Of a DNA stretch of 8,696 nucleotides, positions 5,438 to 8,696 are shown one piece after another; the stretch's first letter is position 1, and every line of letters begins with the position of its first letter. The notes beneath the pieces were generated by a model. It did no database searches, was not told where the DNA came from, and worked only from the letters and a program-made list of their open reading frames with translations. Location of the stretch: NCBI GenBank assembly GCA_959604355.1, contig CAUHAO010000036.1, forward strand, positions 1-8,696, given 5' to 3'. This stretch comes from an uncultured Eubacteriales bacterium. Its GTDB lineage: Bacteria; Bacillota; Clostridia; Oscillospirales; UBA644. The position numbers and the translations under genes are program-made.

Positions 5438-6406
5438 TTACGTATTGAGCAGGGCATTTATTTCTTCCTGCTCGAGCGCGCCGTGGAGAGCCTTGTTGAG
5501 CGCGGCGGAGAGCAGACGGGATATTTTTGCGGCGAGGCCGTCGATGTCGCTCGGAGTGACTATCATGGAGCGTTCGCGCGGTGAGAGATTTTCGCAGATG
5601 AGGTCCGAAATGTCGCCGTCACCGAGCGCGTCGGAGAGCTTTCTGTGCGCGGCGGGGGACGTGTGTTCAAGTTTTTCGAGCAAGCGTGAGAACATATCCG
5701 CCGAGAGCGTCACCGAAGACACGACTGTCGGCACTCCGACGGCGATGACGGGCACACCGAGAGTACGCTGCGTTATTTCCGCGCGAGTGTTGCCGATGCC
5801 CGAGCCGGGGGCGATGCCTGTGTCGCTCATTTGTACTGCCGTGCATATCCTCGCGGGGTCGCGTGCGGCAAGAGAGTCTATAACGATGACCGCCGAGGGG
5901 GTCGTTTTTTCGGTGACGGCGCGCACGATGTCGCCGCTCTCGATGCCTGTCCTGCCGAGGACTCCGGGTGCAATGGCGCACACCTCGCGCAAGGGCATCG
6001 CCGAAAACAGGTCGGGCAGGTGCGTGCGTATGTGGCGCGTGACGATGATGCCGTCAAGCGTATGCGGCCCGACGCTGTCGGACGTTAGGCGGACGTTTCC
6101 GAGCCCGACGATGAGCACGCGTTGCGAGATGTCCGTGCCGACGAGCGTGTGCAGTTCGTCCGCGACCGCCTCTATGGCGGCAGTATACTTTTCGTCGTCC
6201 GAAAACGCGCCCGAGCAGTCGACCGTGACGTAATTGCCGACCGGCTTGCCGAGTGCTTCGGCGGCTCTATCGCTTTTTATATGGGTACGGCGCACTTTTA
6301 TGCCGTTTCTTTCGTCATTTTCCTCGCTCACGCCGTCTTTCTCGGAGAGCCCGACAGCTTCCTGCATTTCGGCGGCAAGGTCTGTGCGGATGTTCGTGAA
6401 TTTCAT
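5438..6406 (-). CDS. gpr: Germination protease GPR (peptidase family A25)
   Basis: 322 residues. GPR is made as a zymogen in the forespore and, on germination, degrades the small acid-soluble proteins (SASPs) that coat spore DNA. Visible signatures: RTDLAAE (7-13), GLGNVRLTSDSVGP (101-114), APGVLGRTGIE (146-156), VIDSLAARD (175-183), DTGIAPGSGIGNTR (195-208), TLGVPVIAVGVPTVV (215-229) and MIVTP near the end. Asp110 and Asp177 match the two aspartates implicated in the Bacillus enzymes. TD-LAAE (8-13) resembles the SASP cleavage site and should be the self-processing site, leaving a propeptide of about 9 residues against about 15 in Bacillus. The protein is about 45 residues shorter than Bacillus GPR, partly from a missing stretch after residue 245. 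The ATG at 6406 follows AGAGGATC. The usual Bacillus neighbour spoIIP is absent here. Confidence 0.95.
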   Translation of the reverse strand: MKFTNIRTDLAAEMQEAVGLSEKDGVSEENDERNGIKVRRTHIKSDRAAEALGKPVGNYVTVDCSGAFSDDEKYTAAIEAVADELHTLVGTDISQRVLIVGLGNVRLTSDSVGPHTLDGIIVTRHIRTHLPDLFSAMPLREVCAIAPGVLGRTGIESGDIVRAVTEKTTPSAVIVIDSLAARDPARICTAVQMSDTGIAPGSGIGNTRAEITQRTLGVPVIAVGVPTVVSSVTLSADMFSRLLEKLEHTSPAAHRKLSDALGDGDISDLICENLSPRERSMIVTPSDIDGLAAKISRLLSAALNKALHGALEQEEINALLNT

Positions 6407-6439
6407 TTAATGATCCTCTTTTTTCGGTTTTTATTTAAA

Positions 6440-6469
6440 TTATTTTACCGATGCGGCGCGATTTTATAC
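6440..6469 (-). promoter_or_regulatory. Candidate forespore (sigma-F/sigma-G) promoter for gpr
   Basis: On the minus strand GTATA (6465-6469) is followed after 15 bp by GGTAAAATAA (6440-6449). This resembles the sigma-F pattern of a GYATA -35 and a GGNNANANT-type -10, with one mismatch. The start would be near 6433, about 27 nt before the ATG. gpr is under sigma-F and sigma-G control in Bacillus, so such a promoter is expected here. A weak sigma-A reading (TTGTAT, 18 bp, TAAAAT) uses the same bases and cannot be excluded. Confidence 0.5.
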
Positions 6470-6496
6470 AAAAAATCGAATAAACGGGCTCGGGGC

Positions 6497-6525
6497 TTGA
6501 AAAAGACGGAAAACTTTGCTATTAT
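6497..6525 (+). promoter_or_regulatory. Sigma-A promoter for the AEC carrier
   Basis: TTGAAA (6497-6502) and TATTAT (6520-6525) are 17 bp apart, with TGC before the -10 as an extended -10. Transcription would begin near 6532. GAGGGG (6547-6552) is the ribosome binding site, 10 nt before the ATG at 6563. The promoter diverges from that of gpr, with about 28 bp between the two -35 boxes. Confidence 0.78.
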
Positions 6526-6562
6526 ATTGTAAGAGAAAAAGTTATTGAGGGGAAAAACGGAT

Positions 6563-7486
6563 ATGTTCGTTGTAGCATTGACAAACGTCGCGGTCATGCT
6601 GTTGTACGGCGTGATGGGATTCGGACTTTGCAAGGCCAAGAAGGTCTCTGCAGAGCATCTACCGACACTTTCCGCGATACTTGTTTATATAGGCACGGTT
6701 CTTCTTGAAATATCCGCGTTTTCGTCACTTGAATACACGCCCGAGAGCTTCGTGCAGATGGTAATATTTTTTTTCGCGTCGCTTGCGGCACAGCTGCTGT
6801 TCTTGGGGCTTGAATTTCTCTTTCTGCACAGGAGATACGGTGAGGACAAATACCGCATTTTCTCCATCGCGTCGATATTCGGCAACGTCGGCTTTTTAGG
6901 CCTCCCGATAATCCGCGCGCTGTTCCCGTCAAATCCCGAGGTCGCGGGCTTTTCGGTGATGTATACGCTGTCGATGAACATGCTCGTGTTCACGTTGGGC
7001 GTGTATATGATGACGCACAACAAAAAGTATGTTTCGTTCAGGGCGGCGGTGTTCAATCCGACTGTCGTGGGCTTCGTGATAGGACTTGCGATATACCTTT
7101 TCCGTCTTGCGGGAGTTATCCCGTCCGCGCTTGCGCAGAGCTTTGCGACGTTGGGAAACGTGACGGGGCCGCTGTGCATGATAGTGATGGGGATACGGCT
7201 TGCGTCTATGCCGCTCAAAACGGTTTTCTGCAATCCGTTCGTGTACGCGAATGTGATGATGAAGCTGCTCGTGTTCCCGCTTTTCTGCTACGTGCTCGTA
7301 TATTTTTTGCCGATATCATCCGTGCTTAAGGCGACACTCGTTGTTCTTTCGGGCACGCCGTGCGCTGCGATAATACTCAGCCTTTCGGAAATGAACCGCA
7401 GCAACACCGAAATGCCTGCGAGCGTGATACTGCTCAGTACGATTTTTTCCGTTGTGACGATACCGTTGCTGACGCTTCTGATATAG
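6563..7486 (+). CDS. AEC (auxin efflux carrier-type) family transporter
   Basis: 307 residues, the normal size for the family. AEC proteins are inner-membrane secondary carriers; characterised bacterial members move organic acids such as malate, but the substrate cannot be read from sequence. Family marks include GNVGFLGLPIIRALF (107-121), NPTVVGFVIGLAIYL (165-179), GPLCMIVMGIRL (202-213) and SGTPCAAIILSLSEMN (263-278), within about ten hydrophobic segments. The conserved asparagines and prolines in the paired broken helices are kept. Start choice: a TTG at 6545 is in frame but overlaps the GAGGGG ribosome binding site, so the ATG at 6563 is used. There is no terminator before the next gene 56 bp away, so transcripts may read into it. 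Confidence 0.9.
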   Translation: MFVVALTNVAVMLLYGVMGFGLCKAKKVSAEHLPTLSAILVYIGTVLLEISAFSSLEYTPESFVQMVIFFFASLAAQLLFLGLEFLFLHRRYGEDKYRIFSIASIFGNVGFLGLPIIRALFPSNPEVAGFSVMYTLSMNMLVFTLGVYMMTHNKKYVSFRAAVFNPTVVGFVIGLAIYLFRLAGVIPSALAQSFATLGNVTGPLCMIVMGIRLASMPLKTVFCNPFVYANVMMKLLVFPLFCYVLVYFLPISSVLKATLVVLSGTPCAAIILSLSEMNRSNTEMPASVILLSTIFSVVTIPLLTLLI

Positions 7487-7542
7487 CGCGGCACATTCAT
7501 ATATTGAAATATTAAAATAAAGAAAACCGGTGGAATGGAAAA

Positions 7543-8598
7543 ATGGTAAAGAAACTTCTCAAACGTTGGTTCATCGACGCAATGGGCGCGATGGCTCAGG
7601 GACTTTTCGCGTCGCTGCTTATAGGCACTATTTTCAAGGCTTTGGGCATGATACCCGGACTTGAGATACTCGCGGAAATAGGCGGCTACGCGCAGGCGGT
7701 GGCAGGAGCGGCAATGGGTGCGGCTATCGCTTGGTCGCTCAAGGCGGACGCGCTCGTCATCTTTTCGGCGGCGGCGGTAGGCTTTGCGGCGAACAAGCTC
7801 GGCGGAGCGGGCGGCCCGCTTGCCGTGTTCTTCATCGCGATAATCGCAGTCGAGATAGGCAAACTCGTTTCAAAGAAAACAAAGGTCGATATAATTGTGA
7901 CACCGTTCGTGACAATTCTTGTGGGCGGACTGCTGTCGGTCTATGCCGCACCGTATATCGGCATTGCGGCCGGCTACATAAGCAAGTTCATCGGCTGGGC
8001 GGCGGTGCAGTCTCCGTTTGTGACGGGTATTATAGTGTCGGTCGTTATCGGCATGGTCCTCACGCTTCCGATATCGAGCGCGGCGATATGCGCGGGACTT
8101 CTGCTTACGGGCAGTGCGGCGGTGCAGGGCTCTTCGGAAGGACTTGCCATTGCCGGCGGCGCGGCTGTCGCGGGATGCTGTGCGCAGATGGTGGGCTTTG
8201 CGGTCGCATCATTCAAGGAAAACGGCTGGGGCGGACTTCTCAGCCAGGGCATAGGCACATCGATGCTCCAGGTGCCGAACATAAACCGTCATCCGCTGAT
8301 ATGGGTGCCTGCGACGCTTGCGTCCGCGATAACGGGCCCTCTGGCGACATGTGTGTTCCGCATGCGTATGTACGGCGAGGCGATAAACTCGGGCATGGGT
8401 ACCTGCGGTTTGCTCGGGCCGATAGGCGTTGCGCTGGGCTGGCTTGACCCTGCCAACGGATACCCCGACGCGGTGACGTGGTTTGACTGGCTCGGGCTCG
8501 CGCTGATATGCTTCATCCTTCCCGCAGTGCTGTCGTGGGCGTTCGCACAGCTGATGCGCAAGATGAAGCTGATAAAATACGGCGACATGAAGCTGTAA
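7543..8598 (+). CDS. PfoR-like PTS system IIC membrane protein
   Basis: 351 residues. It resembles the PTS EIIC_2 (PfoR-like) family, polytopic membrane proteins related to the sugar channel of phosphotransferase systems. Visible features: a basic, amphipathic N-terminus (KKLLKRWFIDAMGAMAQG); many glycine- and alanine-rich membrane segments; GMVLTLPISSAAICAG (170-185); QGIGTSMLQVPNINRHP (235-251) with IWVPATLASAITGPL (253-267); and SGMGTCGLLGPIG (283-295). These glycine-rich C-terminal motifs typify the family. No IIA or IIB domain is fused or adjacent, so phosphotransfer partners, if any, lie elsewhere. The Clostridium perfringens relative PfoR was first described as a regulator of perfringolysin O, so a purely transport role is not certain. 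GGTGGA lies 8 nt before the ATG. I see no convincing promoter in the 56-bp gap, so cotranscription with the AEC carrier is likely. Confidence 0.87.
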   Translation: MVKKLLKRWFIDAMGAMAQGLFASLLIGTIFKALGMIPGLEILAEIGGYAQAVAGAAMGAAIAWSLKADALVIFSAAAVGFAANKLGGAGGPLAVFFIAIIAVEIGKLVSKKTKVDIIVTPFVTILVGGLLSVYAAPYIGIAAGYISKFIGWAAVQSPFVTGIIVSVVIGMVLTLPISSAAICAGLLLTGSAAVQGSSEGLAIAGGAAVAGCCAQMVGFAVASFKENGWGGLLSQGIGTSMLQVPNINRHPLIWVPATLASAITGPLATCVFRMRMYGEAINSGMGTCGLLGPIGVALGWLDPANGYPDAVTWFDWLGLALICFILPAVLSWAFAQLMRKMKLIKYGDMKL

Positions 8599-8609
8599 AA
8601 GGAAATATT

Positions 8610-8646
8610 TATCCCCCGTCGGATATGACGGGGGATATGTTTTTTT
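8610..8646 (+). terminator. Strong rho-independent terminator after the PTS gene
   Basis: TATCCCCCGTC (8610-8620) pairs with GACGGGGGATA (8627-8637), an 11-bp perfect stem with a GGATAT loop. TG and seven Ts (8640-8646) follow. It lies 12 nt after the stop codon and closes the AEC and PTS transcript. The remaining 50 bp to the right edge show nothing I can assign. Confidence 0.93.
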
Positions 8647-8696
8647 GTGTGCGGGACGCGGCGAAAAGTATGTGAATGAGGGCATGCGCGCCGCGG

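Noticed and set aside
5445..6233. 262-residue plus-strand frame opposite gpr
   Set aside because: gpr matches a known family along its whole length; the opposite frame is serine- and arginine-rich with no family features.
7731..8447. 238-residue frame inside the PTS IIC gene
   Set aside because: It is an arginine-, cysteine- and glycine-rich out-of-frame reading of the IIC gene with no ribosome binding site.

Overview
The window looks like the chromosome of an anaerobic, spore-forming Firmicute, most likely an uncultured gut Clostridia (Oscillospiraceae or Christensenellales type). It carries a spore germination protease (gpr), a Noc/ParB-type nucleoid protein, strong GGAGG-type ribosome binding sites, sigma-A promoters with 17-bp spacers, a fairly GC-rich coding bias, and a secreted protein built from modules common in gut Clostridia. 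I see no phage, insertion sequence, CRISPR array, rRNA or tRNA.

Layout. Bases 1-210 are a tandem array of seven 30-bp units, probably continuing off the left edge. Bases 291-383 are a second array of 20-bp units that runs into a near-consensus promoter; the last unit supplies the -35 box. This promoter drives a 683-residue secreted, membrane-anchored protein (486-2537) with two InlB-like domains and four Cys/His-rich repeats of exactly 86-residue period. An apparently bidirectional terminator (2585-2615) separates it from the convergent noc gene (2660-3457, minus). noc and trmL (3723-4223, plus) diverge from one intergenic region with a good promoter facing each way. trmL is translationally coupled (TGATG) to a polytopic membrane protein of unknown function (4223-5233), followed by a perfect 12-bp-stem terminator. 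Bases 5234-5437 lie between convergent genes and hold a 31-bp tandem duplication and a GC-rich hairpin. gpr (5438-6406, minus) reads from a candidate forespore sigma-F/sigma-G promoter. An AEC-family carrier (6563-7486) diverges from it and is followed by a PfoR-like PTS IIC membrane protein (7543-8598) and a strong terminator.

Function. The genes are mostly core housekeeping or sporulation genes (noc, trmL, gpr), two solitary transporters and one surface protein. They do not form one obvious pathway. For noc, the membrane protein and the AEC carrier, the longest open frame begins at a GTG or TTG inside or too close to the Shine-Dalgarno sequence, so I moved each start to a downstream ATG. 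The least ordinary parts are the repeat-driven promoter with the surface protein it controls, and the two repeat arrays upstream of it. I did not find convincing evidence for a wholly new multi-gene system.
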